A stretch of 64,000 nt of DNA from Citrus sinensis. Taxonomy: Eukaryota > Streptophyta > Magnoliopsida > Sapindales > Rutaceae. Made by a program: the position numbers and the translations under genes. Below, piece after piece: positions 23,108-37,048 of this stretch. Below the pieces are notes generated by a model that was not told the origin of the DNA, did no database searches, and was given only the letters and a program-made list of their open reading frames with translations. The first letter of the stretch is position 1; every line of letters begins with the position of its first letter. Location of the stretch: NCBI RefSeq assembly GCF_022201045.2, contig NC_068562.1, forward strand, positions 682,001 to 746,000, read 5' to 3'.

Positions 23108-24933
23108 ACTACTGGCTTAAAGGTAATTGTTGTGTATCTTATTCACTACTTTGCCAATGATTGTGGACTAGTCGTCATAAACAGCATCTGACTATAGTTG
23201 CTGACTACAGAATGAACTCATTGATGTCTATACAATTTTGTTCTTTTAGACATTTTGTATTTGATATACTTTGCTTCTTGTATCTAAATACCTGCCACTG
23301 AGCTTTATATTATCCACGTCTGCATTTTTAAATGAGATACCCATTTTTAAAAGAGTTACCCATTTGAATTGGATAGGATAGAATATGGCTGTGTGAATAG
23401 GTATATTAGAGGTTTTATGCTATGCACCCTGATATTGAGAGGAATTTCCTTAAAACATTCGTGATGACCAAACTAGGATAATAGAATGTTCTGCAGATTG
23501 GTGTGGTTACATGTTCTTTGAATTTATACTAGTTGAGCAGCTCAATCTTTCACTTCTTACTTTTCAACTACAATGTCCTCTTATCTAATTTTCTTTTTCC
23601 TTTTTGACAGCTTTTAGTTTCTGAGTTCTCACATCATTGAAGCAAATTTGTAAAGTCTCAGCAAAAGTTCCAACGAGAATTGGGCTTCAATTATTAAAAA
23701 GATGACGTCCTTCTGCCCCTGCTAACTTATTTTTGTTTTATTAAGTTGAGAGCCCTCACGTATTGCCGCCCACATAGAATAAAACTTTGGAAATTTACAA
23801 GTATTCCAGGTGTCAAAAGATTTAGGACATTTTAGTTGCTGTTGAGCTAAATGTGTGCTTTGATGTAAAATCGACATTTTGTGTTTGTTTAATATGGCAT
23901 ATGGTTCTTTTATTATTTAGTTTCTTGTCTTAGCTCTCTCTTTTTCTTCTGTTTTATTTGTTTGGTAGTCAATTATCCTCATCACCAATGTGGGAATTAG
24001 GGTTTTAAATTCAGAATTCAAGGGTTAGAAAAGTTTAGAACTTCTTTTTCTTTTCCTGATTAAAAAAAAAAAAAGAACTAGAACATTGAATTGCTGATGT
24101 TTACGATCACTGAAATTATCATCATATGGAACTTGATTTGTTTCTGCCAGTTTGAATCGGACTGGTTGACACATGCATTCTGGTTTAATCTTGAGAGTCC
24201 AGCTCTTTAAGGGCATTCTACCCTAAGGCAAAAAAGCCGGAAACCAGTGTGAAAATTGCCATTTGGGCCTTTGGCCCATAGCATATGGTCTGGTCTAGTG
24301 TTTAATGCCGAAAACCCGCCTGGGCTACGAGGTGATCCGGCCGCCCTGACGTGCATATATATTTTATCTGGAATTCTCTCTTTTATTTGTGTTTTTCCCC
24401 TTCTCTGCCTGGGTAAACTAACGAAAAGGCCGAGATGACCATAATTAAAAAATAAAAAAATACAAAACTCAATTTTAACCAACCATTAAACCAAAAAAAA
24501 AATTCTGTCCATTTTCGTAGTTCTATACAGATAAAAAGACATCATATAAGACCGTATACTACAATAATTCCTATAAATTAGGAATCAGCATATAGTATAT
24601 TGTTTCTATTACATCACACTTTTAAAATCCATTAGCCTTACTGTGTTCTTCGGTTGACGCCACGGAAAAAATAAATTGACAATCATGCTCAATGTGGAAA
24701 TTAACAAAAATTTCAATAATTATTCTCTTATTGCGGGAAATTCATGTCTAGGGCGTGTCCTATTGTTTATCAAAGCTCTCGATATAAAAATGTAATTCAA
24801 AATGACTGCAAAAAACAGAAATTTCTAAACTTAGTTCCGTAATTTATTCATGGACGTCGGCTGAATCTGCTAAAGCGTTAAAGCAATGAAGAAGTAGACC
24901 CCGGTTGAAGAGCACCAGTTGGTTCTTGCGGAA
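23108..24933. other. 3' flanks between two convergent genes
   Basis: This lies between the stops of the hydroxylase (+) and aconitase (-). The hydroxylase 3' UTR may extend to about 23900, and may contain an intron between about 23122 and 23610. A patch at about 24220-24420 is clearly richer in G and C than its surroundings but shows no gene. The rest is AT-rich. Confidence 0.45.
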
Positions 24934-27900
24934 TCATTGTCTCACATTGATCAAGTTTCTTATGACATATTGCAGTATGCCTCCATGATCAAAGTAAGCC
25001 AATTCCACCTACATTTTGTAGTGATGAAAGATTCAATAGAAGGTGGCAATAAATTAAGCTCAAGATTGAAATAAGAGCCCCCATGGCCCATGAGATGAGA
25101 GAAGCACAATGAAATGGATGTTATTACCTCTGTATCAAATCTTATAACGCATGTGAATGACTTGCCACTGTCTGTGACCACTCTGACATCCTGACCAGGT
25201 CTAATTTCACTCACACTGTTTGGAAGGTCAATGGTGTAGCGTTCATGGCCAGTCAACCCATGAGTCTCGGCATCCTCACCAGGCTTGAAACACAACGGGA
25301 TTATGCCCATACCCACCAAATTACTACGGTGAATTCGCTCAAAGCTTTTTGCAATCACCGCTTTCACACCCTGAGTCCAATTAAAATTTAAGCAATTTTC
25401 ACAAGACTGAAAAGTTTATTAACCTGAACAAAAATCAGACATTATACAAGGATTTACCAGCAACATTGGACCCTTAGCAGCCCAATCACGAGAACTTCCA
25501 CTGCCATACTCAGCACCAGCTAAAATAACAGTATCGTGCCCCTCATTCTTGTACCTCTGTTAAGAAAATGAAAAAGGAATTTAAGAACACACTTTTATTG
25601 AAAAATCCGGAAACTTCTCATGAGTAGAAAGAAATTACCATAGCAGCATCAAACACAGAGAGTTTCTCCCCAGTAGGAATGTGAATTGTTTTAGGCCCAA
25701 CTTCTCCGTTCAACAATTTGTTTACAAGCCGAATATTGGCAAATGTACCCCTTGCCATAATCTCATCATTACCACGACGACTTCCATAAGAGTTGAAATC
25801 TCTTCTATCAACCCCACGTTCCATAAGATATTTGGCTGCAGGACTATCTTTGTGGATACTACCAGCTGGTGAGATGTGATCGGTTGTAATACTATCTCCA
25901 AAGTTGAGTAAGCAGTAAGCCCCCTTCACTCCATGGGGGCCTGGAGGAGACATGGTCATGTCTTTAAAGTATGGTGGCTCATGTATATAAGTTGATTTTG
26001 GGTCCCATGCATAGAGAGTGCCAGAAGGGACAGATAATTGATTCCACATGGGATTCCCTTTGGTGATTGCTTCGTATGTGGCCTTAAACATATCAGGCAG
26101 AACACTTTTTTGTACGACCTGAAAGATAAGTGACGAAACAAAAATTAAATATCCAGTTATTTGTCACTAATATTTTTAGCAGCTCAAAATGACACTAAAG
26201 CTGGATGAGTTGCTCACATGCGCTACTTCTTCACTGGATGGCCAGATGTCCCTGAGAAAGATCTTCTTTCCATCTTTCCCCACCCCAACAGGTTCTGTTT
26301 CAAAATCAATATTGACCTGCGACGTTGGTTCTTATGAGACACACTTGCAACTGAAGTTGCATATCCGGAAGGATGCTTAAAAAGATTAAATTTGCATATT
26401 CTACCAGCACTAACATGGAAAAAGTCAAGAGAAGCATCAAAATGTTGGATTGAAAGTTTCAGTGTTCTATAGCTTTTCTGAAGAAAAGTTACGTACACTG
26501 CCAGCCAGAGCATATGCAACTACAAGAGGAGGTGAAGCAAGATAATTAGCCCTTGTTAGAGGATGCACACGACCCTCAAAATTCCTATTTCCAGACAACA
26601 CAGCTGCCGCGACAATATCTGGGAAGTTCAGAGAAGATTAGGAAACATGATCTTCTGGCAGTATTCTTAAGAGAAGCATCCAAAAGGCACTGCTTCTATC
26701 AAGAAATTTACCATTTTCAGTAATAGCTGCTGCTACTGCATCATCAATATCTCCAGAGTTCCCAATGCAAGTGGTGCATCCATACCCAACTATATGGAAC
26801 CCTAAGTGATTCAAATATTTCTGCAAGCCACTGCAAATGCAATTGTTTGACTCAGGAATATATCAAAAATTTGAAACAAATAATGGAAGAAAATATTGCA
26901 GATTCTTATAAAGCACCTGTTCTGCAAATACTTGGTTACAACCCCAGATCCTGGAGCAAGGCTTGTTTTAATCCATGGTTTGACCTGTCAAAAGATATAT
27001 CATAATTGATATACACAAACAAGGGAATGGAAACATTTTCCCATCACAATCCAGGCTCATCTACCAGGACATCATGATAGCTCTCAAGATCATATTTCCT
27101 AATTAATCTCGCAAACAATCCAGTGGACATTGCTACATCTCTAGAGATCGCATTTCCTGATTGATCTTGCTTAATAATTTGTCTTAAGTTTTTAATTATT
27201 CAGTCAGGAAAATCCATACAGGCTGATAGAAAAATGAAGAAAGAAAAAGGCATCTAACCTCCAATCCCAATTCACATGCTTTCTTTGCAACCAATGCAGC
27301 TCCAAGCATAACACTTGGATTTGAGGTATTTGTGCAACTGGTGATAGCTGCTATGACAACATCTCCATGCCTAAGTTGTGCTGGAGTCCCATGAAAATTG
27401 AACTCTGCAACCTTACTCTGATATTCCTTGGGTATAGCGAATCCCTGGAATATGATGTGTGAAAAGTTAGTATCTAGAGAGAAAGAGAAAGGTGATTATG
27501 CTGATTATTTGAGAAAACGTTACTCAGGAGTGAAGTATCAACCCAGCACCCATGGGCCATGGACAACCATTCCCATGAAAGATGAGCAAAGTCTGGTCTA
27601 AAGTTTCTCACCTTAAATCCAACTCTGTTATCTAAGCATGCATGCCAATCTGCCTTCATTTCATTCAGAGGAACTCGATCATGCGGCCTGCAATATATGA
27701 GGTTTGAGGGGCATGCCATTTTAAAAATTGTAATACTATAGATTATGGTGAAAAGGAATTGTAGTGGTACCTCTTGGGTCCTGACACACAGGGCACCACT
27801 TCCTCAAGATTCAATTCAAGATAAGAGGAGTACACTCTCTCACTCTGAGGCTGAGATCGCAAACAATTTTAGAAGTCAAGATCTATTACTATTAGTATGT

Positions 27901-30706
27901 TGGTTAAGAATGTCTAGAAAAAAGAATCAAATTTAGGGAGCCTGATTCACCTCACTATAGTCAACAAACATCTTATTGGCCCGCAAATATGATTCTATCA
28001 TGGAAACCTACATTTCGGTTTGTAAGTCAGTTTATGAAAACAGACAAAGTTATAAAATAAAATCTGAACTCATGACTTACTGTGTCGTCACTTCTGCCAG
28101 TCAGTTTCAAATATTGCAGAGTAACATGATCTACAGGAAAGAAGCCCATGGTTGCACCGTACTCAGGAGACATATTGGCAATGGTAGCACGGTCAGCTAA
28201 TGACAATTCACTCATGCCTTCTCCTGCATACAAGATACTAGTCAATAACTAAGTGAGTTCAAGTTAAGCACATAAAAGGACCAAGTGGTTGTATCAAAAA
28301 GCATACCATAGAATTCAACAAACATGCCAACAACTCCATGCTTCCTCAACATTTGGGTGACTGTCAGAACCAAATCAGTGGCTGTCACACCATCTCGCAA
28401 TTTTCCCGATAGTTTAAAACCAACAACACCAGGCAAGACCATGCTCATAGGCTGCATAAGAAAAGCTAAAGTAAATAAATACTTCTTGGGAAGAAACTGC
28501 ATAAGCACATACATCATTAAAAACGTGAGAGAAAGGGATAACGCTACAGATTAATCAACCAGAATAACAAGAGGTGATCAGTATTCCTAACCAGCTATTT
28601 AATTAATGCAACCAAGGCTTAAGCTAAACAGAAATAGCTCAACCAAAAATACAAAGGCGGTAATCCAAAACCGTATTGTCTGTTCACTGGTTGAAAAGTA
28701 TGCAATGATTACATCAAATGGTGCATTGACCATAGCAATAAATAATAGCCAAAAAGTAAATATTTCTTGATTCTTGAGTATGTGATACTGCCAGATCTAC
28801 AGTAAATCTCAAATTGCACAAATATCCTCCTACTAGTAAAATAGTGAAATATATATATATATATCTGTTCAGGTCCTTGGACAATTGGATATCCATTCAA
28901 ACAACCAGCCCCTTCTCTGGTCCCAAGAAATATAGATGACATTTCAAAGTAAATATTTTACCTGTCCAAGCATTGCAGCCTCTGCCTCTATACCACCAAC
29001 TCCCCAGCCAGCAACGCCCAACCCATCAATCATAGTAGTATGTGAATCTGTTCCAACAACACTATCAGGATAAAGCATCCCATTTGTGTTGAAGACAACT
29101 CTGCCAAGATATTCTAGATTAACCTGTAAATAAACATCACAAAACTTAAAAAACTCATTGACAAGCAAGAAACCAGCAGACCTAAAAAAAAAGCATATTG
29201 GTTTTCCACAATAGCCAAACAAAACTCCTAAATCATGAAGTCAGAGCATAATACTATGATCCTCCAATAACGCCCGATGTTGATTACCTGGTGGACAATC
29301 CCTGATCCAGGAGGCACAACAAGCATGTTGTGGAAGGCATTAGATCCCCACTTGAGAAAGGCAAATCTCTCTTTGTTCCTTCGGAACTCAAATTCCATGT
29401 TTGCCTGCACTGCATTTTCTGACCTTGCCACATCAACCTGAACTGAGTGATCAATAACAAGATCTACAGGAACCTGCATATACAAATATTACAGCCCACA
29501 TCACAAGCCAAACCAAAAATAAGTCAAAATAAAGAAATACATTCTCAAACCAAGATTTCTTTAACAATTTAGTTTTTTTTTTTTTTTTAAAAAAAAAGAA
29601 AGATACTCACCAATGGATTAATTTTATTAGAATCACCGCCAAGCTTGTTCATAGCATCACGCATGCATGCAAGATCAACCACAGCAGGAACACCAGTAAA
29701 ATCCTAAGTCACAACTCAAACAACATTGTAACATCCACAATCACCAATAAACACAATTAGATTAAATACAGCTTTAGAAGTTTCTTTTCCATAAAATGAA
29801 TTTGCGAAAAAGAATCTAAATGACTTTTTACTCAAAAAAGTGCTTTCTGGAAATGCACTTGCCAAGTGCTTTTACACTCTTTAAGTACTACTTTCACAAC
29901 ATTCTTCTGATTATTTCAAATAAATTACTCTAGAATAGTTACCGAAGCTTAAAGCACTCCACTGTAAGTTTAGTTTACAAGTGGAGAAATACTCGGCTAG
30001 TGGAATGCAGTGATGATTTAATTTACCTGCAGTAGCACCCTAGCAGGCTTGAATGGAATTTCAACTTGCTTCGGTGAAGTAGTTTCCCAATCAATGATCT
30101 TCTCCACATCTTTACTCTTAACTTGAAACTCATCACAGTTGCGAATAGCTGACTCTAGAAGTATCTTAATCGAGTAAGGTAGCTTACCTGTAACATAAAC
30201 ATCAATCACATCAACGCAACTCCTCTTTTCAATTCAAAAAATATTATAAGTAAATATATAGTTAAATTGAAAAATAAAACACAGTTCGTTCGCATAATAA
30301 AATCATTTGATCTAAGTATGATATCGTTTTTATAGTACCGGATATCAATTTTCTCGAGAAACACACAGAGACGCTGCGCTGACATACAATAGAAATAAAC
30401 AAACAGATAAATAAATTACTAACCGATTCGAGGATCGTTGAGAGCCGGCAAGCTGTAATACTTGCCGAATTCACCACCGTCAGGTCTCTGTAGAGTCTTC
30501 AGTATGCTCTTGAAAGGATTTTCAGTCGCTGTGAAATAACATAAAAGAGGAAAAACGCAATAAATTCAAAATCGGCCTTAAATAATAACAATAATAATAA
30601 TAATCTAAAAATACAGAAGTTAACTAATAAACTTGAGTGACACGTCAATAAATGATTAGATGATTTATCATGAATTAGCAAGAACTGATTACTGTTACTA
30701 ACCCAT
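24934..30706 (-). CDS. ACO: Aconitate hydratase, cytosolic type (aconitase)
   Basis: Interconverts citrate and isocitrate. Twenty coding exons keep frame: 30706-30703, 30528-30424, 30187-30027, 29703-29611, 29473-29288, 29123-28962, 28451-28307, 28223-28081, 28007-27951, 27850-27771, 27687-27612, 27444-27259, 26984-26917, 26830-26712, 26618-26497, 26316-26218, 26118-25639, 25556-25458, 25370-25128 and 25008-24934, giving 900 aa. The 4Fe-4S cysteines are C441 in SCTNTSNPS and C507/C510 in [12 protein letters not shown]. Other signatures are [28 protein letters not shown] and [18 protein letters not shown]. The protein starts [12 protein letters not shown] without a transit peptide, like Arabidopsis ACO1, although plant aconitases can be found in both cytosol and mitochondria. 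Exon 1 contributes only four coding bases. No defects seen. Confidence 0.97.
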
Positions 30707-30822
30707 GGTGAGATGATTTTTACTTTATCAATATACTTTGTGTTGTGTATTTGAACCACTTAAGAAATGAAATGAATGAAGAGCGGTTGGTGAAATTGAG
30801 ATCTATTTTTCCTTCATATGTT

Positions 30823-30839
30823 AGAGAGAGAGAGAGAGA
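30823..30839. repeat. GA-repeat in the aconitase 5' leader
   Basis: A run of (AG)n about 120 bases upstream of the aconitase start codon; on the mRNA strand it reads as (CT)n. CT-rich leaders and promoters are common in plants, so this may be part of the 5' untranslated region. Confidence 0.6.
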
Positions 30840-33800
30840 TTGCGTTCATTTTTGAAGAGGGAACGAGACTCGAGGGAAGAAATCAAAAGATGCGGTGGTG
30901 CATGTACCCGGTCCCGTTAAATTTTACGGGGGATATTTTATTCTTTTAGTCACTGGTGTCCAAAATAATCCTAGTAATGCTGACGTGGTCGCCCACAGTA
31001 CGGTATTGATATGGTAAAAATGCCTGTGATTGGTTGTTCTCCCATTTTTGGCCATATTTTTATAAAGAGTTAGATTCAGTAACCTCACCTTTTAAAAAGA
31101 TGCTAGTCGTTTTGATAAGAATATAATATAAAATTAACCAAATCTTAATCATGCGTAATGATATAAGAATATAAAATGTAAAATTAATTAAATTAAATTT
31201 TACTCTTATATCATTATGTATGTACACATACATGGAGTTCACTACTGAATTTAAATTTATTTTTATATACTCATGTAAAATAGGACATTAACATAAGGGG
31301 TTTAAAGTTTTAACTCCAAGAAAATTTATTTGCTGATTACTTTCTTTCAAAAAATTAAAATACTCCTTTAATTTGTAATAAAATTTATTAACGTAAGCTA
31401 GGATTGCATCATTTAACACCAAAAAGGAAAAAAAAATGAAATTGTTGAAAAGTTAGTAATAGTGTGCTATTGGCTAATTGTTTGGTTTTAAAGTATATTA
31501 TTGAAATTAAAACTTGATTAGTTTTGAGGTGAAGGATTAGTGCCAATTACAAGAAATCATCTTTTTAATATTTAATTTTGGGTTTGAATCTCACTACTGA
31601 TGTGTGTTGAGTTAAATAAAAAAACAAAAATAATTAGCTTTTCATCAGTTATATATTAGAAGGTGAAGAAACTTTTGGCTTCCAAGTTGTGCTCTCGGGT
31701 GCGTTTTGGTATCGTTTTCAGTTCGCTATTTTTCATTTTGCGAAAAGGAAAATGGATGAAGTCACATAACTTTCTTGGGGACTGGTGAGGGGCTCATTTT
31801 GGAGGGATGTGCTACAGTCTTCAAAAACACAACATTTCCATTCTTTAAAGTTTGGAAACTGAAGAACGCCATGTTCGCTTTTCGAATTTTCTTTATCTGC
31901 CAAACGTTTCCACAAATTTGACTTTGGAACCTCACTGCAATAAATTGTGGGTCCTACTATCTGTTGAATATATATTAATAATAATAAAAAATAACACAAA
32001 ATTCGTTTAATTGTACATGTTATACAAATACAATACACATATTATTTTAATAAATAGATGGCAGCCTAATCTAATATACTTACATTTATTTATAATAATA
32101 TTCTAACTAAATAAAACTTTTAATGATATATATATTTTAAATTTTTTACGTTACATTATGCAATTCTTTAGACGCTTTATTTTTTATATTTTATTCACTA
32201 AAATAACGTCTAACGTTATAAATATATTTTCTCACAATAACCTAAAAAAATATAATGCAACTATTACAAGATTTTTCATTAAATAATAAGTATATTTTTA
32301 CTTTCTCTCATTATTTATAATTTTTGAGAAAATAATTAAACACGTTTTTGTCGATTTTATCTTCGTACATAATTTTCAAAATAAGTAAGAAAAACATCAA
32401 TTGAAAGAGGCGCCCTAATTTTCTCTTTTATCACATAATTTACATAATTAAATGTCACGTCACTTAATTATGCCTGGTTGCAAAAATGGATAACCAGCTT
32501 ATCACATGGTACGGCTGATAATTTGCATGTCTTTTTTGTTCTCTCATAAGTCATCAGTGGACGGACATAGGCTGTAATACTAAAATTTTTTTTTTTTTCT
32601 TGGGCTAAATTTAATTAATCAGCACCTAGTGTTACAACTCAAGCCTTACAATTGTAAGGTATTTAGTTGGAGCCCCACAATATTTTATGGGCGTTAATTT
32701 TTTTTCTTAATTTGAATGAAAATAATATTTTTTTTAAAATGTGAGTGGAGTAAATATCCTTCGAATATTAAGGAGGGTTAAAATCTGAGTTGTACTATAT
32801 AAGATTTATAAATTAATCACAGTGATTTTTTAATTGTAAATAATAATATACTAATCTCATTAAATATGATTTATAATCCGAGCATTAGTCTCATATAATT
32901 CAAAAAAATTAATCAGCACAGCCACAAACTCACATTTGGTGAGAGAGCTCAGCTCCACGTCAAATACGGCCCCTTCTTGTCCAATCCGTAAACAAGTTCC
33001 ATTAAGTCCGGTTGTATGTTCCTCTCGCTTTCTCTTCACCAAACTTCGGTTGGGAAGAGACTCGTCGAAGATTTGGTTTCATGCATGCATGTTATTGAAG
33101 CCCACAGCATTATTGAAAACCACTCAAATGATCCCAAACAAACCCGTTTAATCTATCTTTTTATTTTCTCTAAATAAGATTTATGATTCATGAAGTGGGT
33201 CAAAAGTTGCTTCCTAAATAATGTTACTATAATCCTATATTTAATCTCTAAATTAAATGACAGATTAGTGCAAGCTGGTCGTAAAAGCATCCGGATACCA
33301 GCACATTCTTGGTCACCTTGTAGTTTACCCACCAAAAGAAATTAAATTAATAAAGTAATTAACATAAACGTCCTCCCACAGTCACATGCTTAAATTTCCA
33401 CAAGATAAGATTTTTTTTTTCTTGTACAGTTTTGAAGAGGAACCATTACCTAAGAAGATATTTTAAAGCATCGATTGATTAATTAATTGAAGCATTGTGC
33501 CTAAATTAAACACAACAGTTGCAGCAGCTTGAAAGACATAGATTATTCATTAGAAAGCATGATGCACATTGACTAAGCAACCGTATAAGTTTTCTCTAGA
33601 AATAAAATCTTTTGATTTTGATTTGAAACTTATATTAGGCCCACCCGAAGACGGAAGGAGAGAAAAGGTTAGTAAGCAAAGGGCCACAGCCACTAGAATT
33701 TTCGAGGCTTCAATCGCCAATGATCTTTAAATAGAAAGTTGTATTAATAATTGATGATTGATGATGTATTAATTTGTTCCCTCACAATTAGGTAATTTTT

Positions 33801-34546
33801 CTGCAATTGTTACTTGCTTGAACCAACAAAATTGGTTTGATGTTGTTGTCACCTCAACCTATTTCCAAATCCCTTCTCAAAGTCAGATTACAATACGCGT
33901 GTTTAGCTAAAGCATTTGAAAGATCGGGTGCGTGTAATTAAGAATTAAGATATATCCATGCATAGATAAATTCCAAAATAAATTGAGTCCCTATTTTCTT
34001 TTATGATTATTTAATAATGTGAGATGAAAGTGAAAATGCATTTTTTCGATATGGGAAAAATATGAAATTTTCTTTTGTTTTATTTTGAAAATACTTCAGT
34101 TCCAAATATATCTAAACATCATAAGAAAATGTTTTATAGCAATTATTATTATTTCTTCATGTACATAACTTTCTTTTTTTTTCAGATACGGCATGTGCAA
34201 AATCTTTAAGATCACCAATCATTTTTCATTTTTTTTTTCATTCATCTTTTGCAAAAACCACGGACAACAAACAAGAATTATTTTATAGCCAGTTAGCCGC
34301 AGTGATTGAGTATTAGGAGAATAAACCTGAACCACTTGTTGATTGGTAAAATTAAATAAAATCTCGCTTATGTTTTAAAATAGTCCAAAGATCCTTCTTG
34401 TGATAAATGTCTCCACTTTTATTGATCATTTTACTAATACCCTTTGTCTTGATGCCAGCCATGTAGTTTAAATGTATTGAGAATATAAATAAAGCACGAG
34501 GATAATGACTTTTATACTCTTAGACGTTGCATTAATGGGGTAAAGC

Positions 34547-34669
34547 TATGTTGTAACAGTAGTACCGTACCACTGTTGTAATTAGTTATTGAATCTATAA
34601 TTATACAGTTGTATTAAGAATATTCAATGGTTGAAAGCAACAGTGATACCGTACCACTGTTGCAACATA
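34547..34669. mobile_element. Small MITE with about 34-bp terminal inverted repeats
   Basis: The left end reads TATGTTGTAACAGTAGTACC and continues to CACTGTTG. The right end, read on the opposite strand, is TATGTTGCAACAGTGGTACG and continues to CACTGTTG, so about 34 bases pair with few mismatches. The 55-base centre is non-coding. The whole unit is 123 bp. The termini begin and end with TA, which may include a TA target site as in Tc1/mariner-like elements, but I could not confirm a duplication. Confidence 0.7.
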
Positions 34670-35345
34670 ATTAGACCCGCATTAATGTATATAAAAAAAA
34701 AAATTAAATTATAGAGAAAAGTAAAAAGCAATTTTGTAAAGTAACTTTGCAAAATATCACCACTAGTTGGCACTTGCAATTTTCAATTTGCAAAAGCATG
34801 AAGAAGTGGTCCTCCGTTTATGGTTTCGTTGCGCATTTCATTTTCTAACTTTTGGGACAATTGCTTCTAATCGTAGAAGAAAAAAAGAATCATCATCTTT
34901 ATATTTTTCTTTATTCTTCTACCGTGCTGCGATTGGACTGTGAATAGAAAATTTGATTACGTTGAAATATTCACAATTGGCGACGTAAGCGTCATTGTAT
35001 AATTTCTTTTTTTTTTTCTCTGGTTTACTTAGTCATGCATGACAATGAATGAATTCCGTAGAATAAGAGCAAATTTTCAAATATGCATTATTACTTCATT
35101 TATATTAACTGACATGAGCATCGTTCGTTTTACACGTATCAAATGTACATGTTTAGTTTTATAAAAGCTTATTATGCTTCCCCAGATCCCGTGTATGATG
35201 GTCGTTTTTATTGGTCCTTGTTATATAATGATGTAATATTGGTTTTATTTGTGCATGAGTTTGGTTTTTAAAAAAAATTATGAGCTCAATTTATACTTAA
35301 AAATTACTTAGAAGTTAGATATTTGTCTTAAGCTTATACTTTTAA

Positions 35346-35957
35346 GATCCGTTTTGAATCTTTTTGGAAGTTTTAATAGTGATTTTAAAAAGTTTAAAGT
35401 TAATTTTAGTGTTTGGAAATTTTTTTCAAAAATTACTTTTAGCAAAATAACCACATCTTAAGCATATTTTAAAAGGTAGAGAATGAGTAACTTTTCATTG
35501 ATTTGAAAATAAGTTTTATAATTAATATAATTATATAGATATATCTTCATTGGTATTATAAAAATCTAAAGTTATCCTTATTAGTTAGAAAATACAATTA
35601 AGAAATTTAAAGAGATTATTATTATTAACAATAATATTGAGAAAAAAAATAAAATAAAAATATTTATTTTAGTTATCAATTATTGTGTATGCACAATAAA
35701 ACAAATATTATATATAAATATTTATAAATGAATAAATACATTTAATTTAAGATTATGTCCGTTTTAATCATTTATTTTCTTATAGCAGTTTTAGTAGTAA
35801 AATTTATCAAATACATATGACTGTTTTTTTAAATTTACACCAGTTTTAAAAATAAATTTTACCAAAAATCTAAATGATTTTCTTCATAATTAATTATTTT
35901 TACAGTACAACTATAGTAATTATTTTAAAAAAATACAGTACTATCAAACTGGTCATT
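35346..35957. mobile_element. Possible degenerate non-autonomous element
   Basis: The left edge (GATCCGTTTTGAATC) and the right edge read in reverse (GACCAGTTTGATAGT) are loosely similar, and both are followed by AT-rich sequence with AATTATTTTAAAA-type motifs. The match is weak. It resembles the ends of common plant hAT-type MITEs, but I hold this loosely. Confidence 0.25.
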
Positions 35958-36845
35958 AGTCTGATGACTTTTCTCAACCAATGTAGGTTATTTACTTCAA
36001 CAAGTTTAACTTTTTACTATTGAAAATACTTATTATATTTATAATATTAAAATTTATTTTCAGTTGGTTTAATGATATTTGATTTCAATTGGGTAAGAGC
36101 TTTTAGTGGTTCAAAAAGGTTGTTTTGCCTCTATTGGGAGAATCTCAAAATGGAGTAGAGGTTGTAAAACTTTTTTAAAGAGTTAAATTATATAAAATAC
36201 CTTTATTTTATTTTACAATATTATTTCCATACTTTTTTATAACATAACTTCACCTGAGAATTCTGGTGTCCAACAATAATAAATTTAACAAAATTTAGAT
36301 AATATTTTTTATAATCCAGTTATAAACTGATTTTTTATCCTCAAAATTAAAAAAAAAAATGATAGTTTGGGTAAATTGGATTCAAAGAGAATTTCCCTTT
36401 AAAAATTTAACACTACGGAAATAAATACAGCTTAAGATATTTGTCAGGATTTAAGTTTAGCCTAATGTTTGTAGGGACCTAATAGACCTATTAATTGTTA
36501 AAGTGGAAGGCTAATCAAGAGATTTAAAACCAAAATAAACTTCCTCATACATGAAGAAATTTTAAACCCTCGGCATCGAATACGGGGCGAAGAGATATTC
36601 GACTGTCGGCCCACTGGAATTAAACTTTTTCTTAATTCTAATTTCTTATTGCACTCTCTCCTACTCGAGATATATTCACGAAAGCTTATTAAAACACTTC
36701 TTAAAATTAGCAAACCTTTAAGCTCGTACAAGTTGTACAACGAGTGGCCACTCAAAACAAATAAAATAAAGCTTCCCCATTGTCAATAATATAATTCATT
36801 TTATCAGAAAAATTTAAGTTACTTTATATATATACATATATCCGT

Positions 36846-37048
36846 CTAAGTTAGATTAGCTCTGCGATGAAACACCGAAGATGATCTCACGATCATAAAA
36901 ATAAATATTAAATTTATTATCATCATAAGACGATTATTAATAATATTATAATATTAATATATATATATATATATATGACTAAGTTGAATTAGCTCTATGA
37001 AGATGATCTCACGATCATAAAAATAAATATTAAATTTATTATCATCAT
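36846..37048. repeat. Local direct repeat of about 70-80 bp around a (TA)n tract
   Basis: The block at 36846-36928 (CTAAGTTAGATTAGCTCTGC, then GATGATCTCACGATCATAAA) recurs at 36979-37048 with small changes, separated by a (TA)n run near 36957-36976. Each unit contains the near-palindromic core AAATATTAAATTTATTATCA. A more distant relative of the core may be present near 62935-62990. Confidence 0.7.

Noticed and set aside
24220-24420. G+C-richer patch between two convergent genes
   Set aside because: Frames on both strands are open there, but neither resembles a known family and no splice structure could be built.
31067-31253. Weak inverted repeat (TTAGATTCAGTA and its partner near 31240)
   Set aside because: Only about 12-13 bases match at the ends; chance is likely in AT-rich DNA.
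32860-33151. Overlapping short frames on both strands in a locally less AT-rich patch
   Set aside because: No family resemblance and no start context or splice support.
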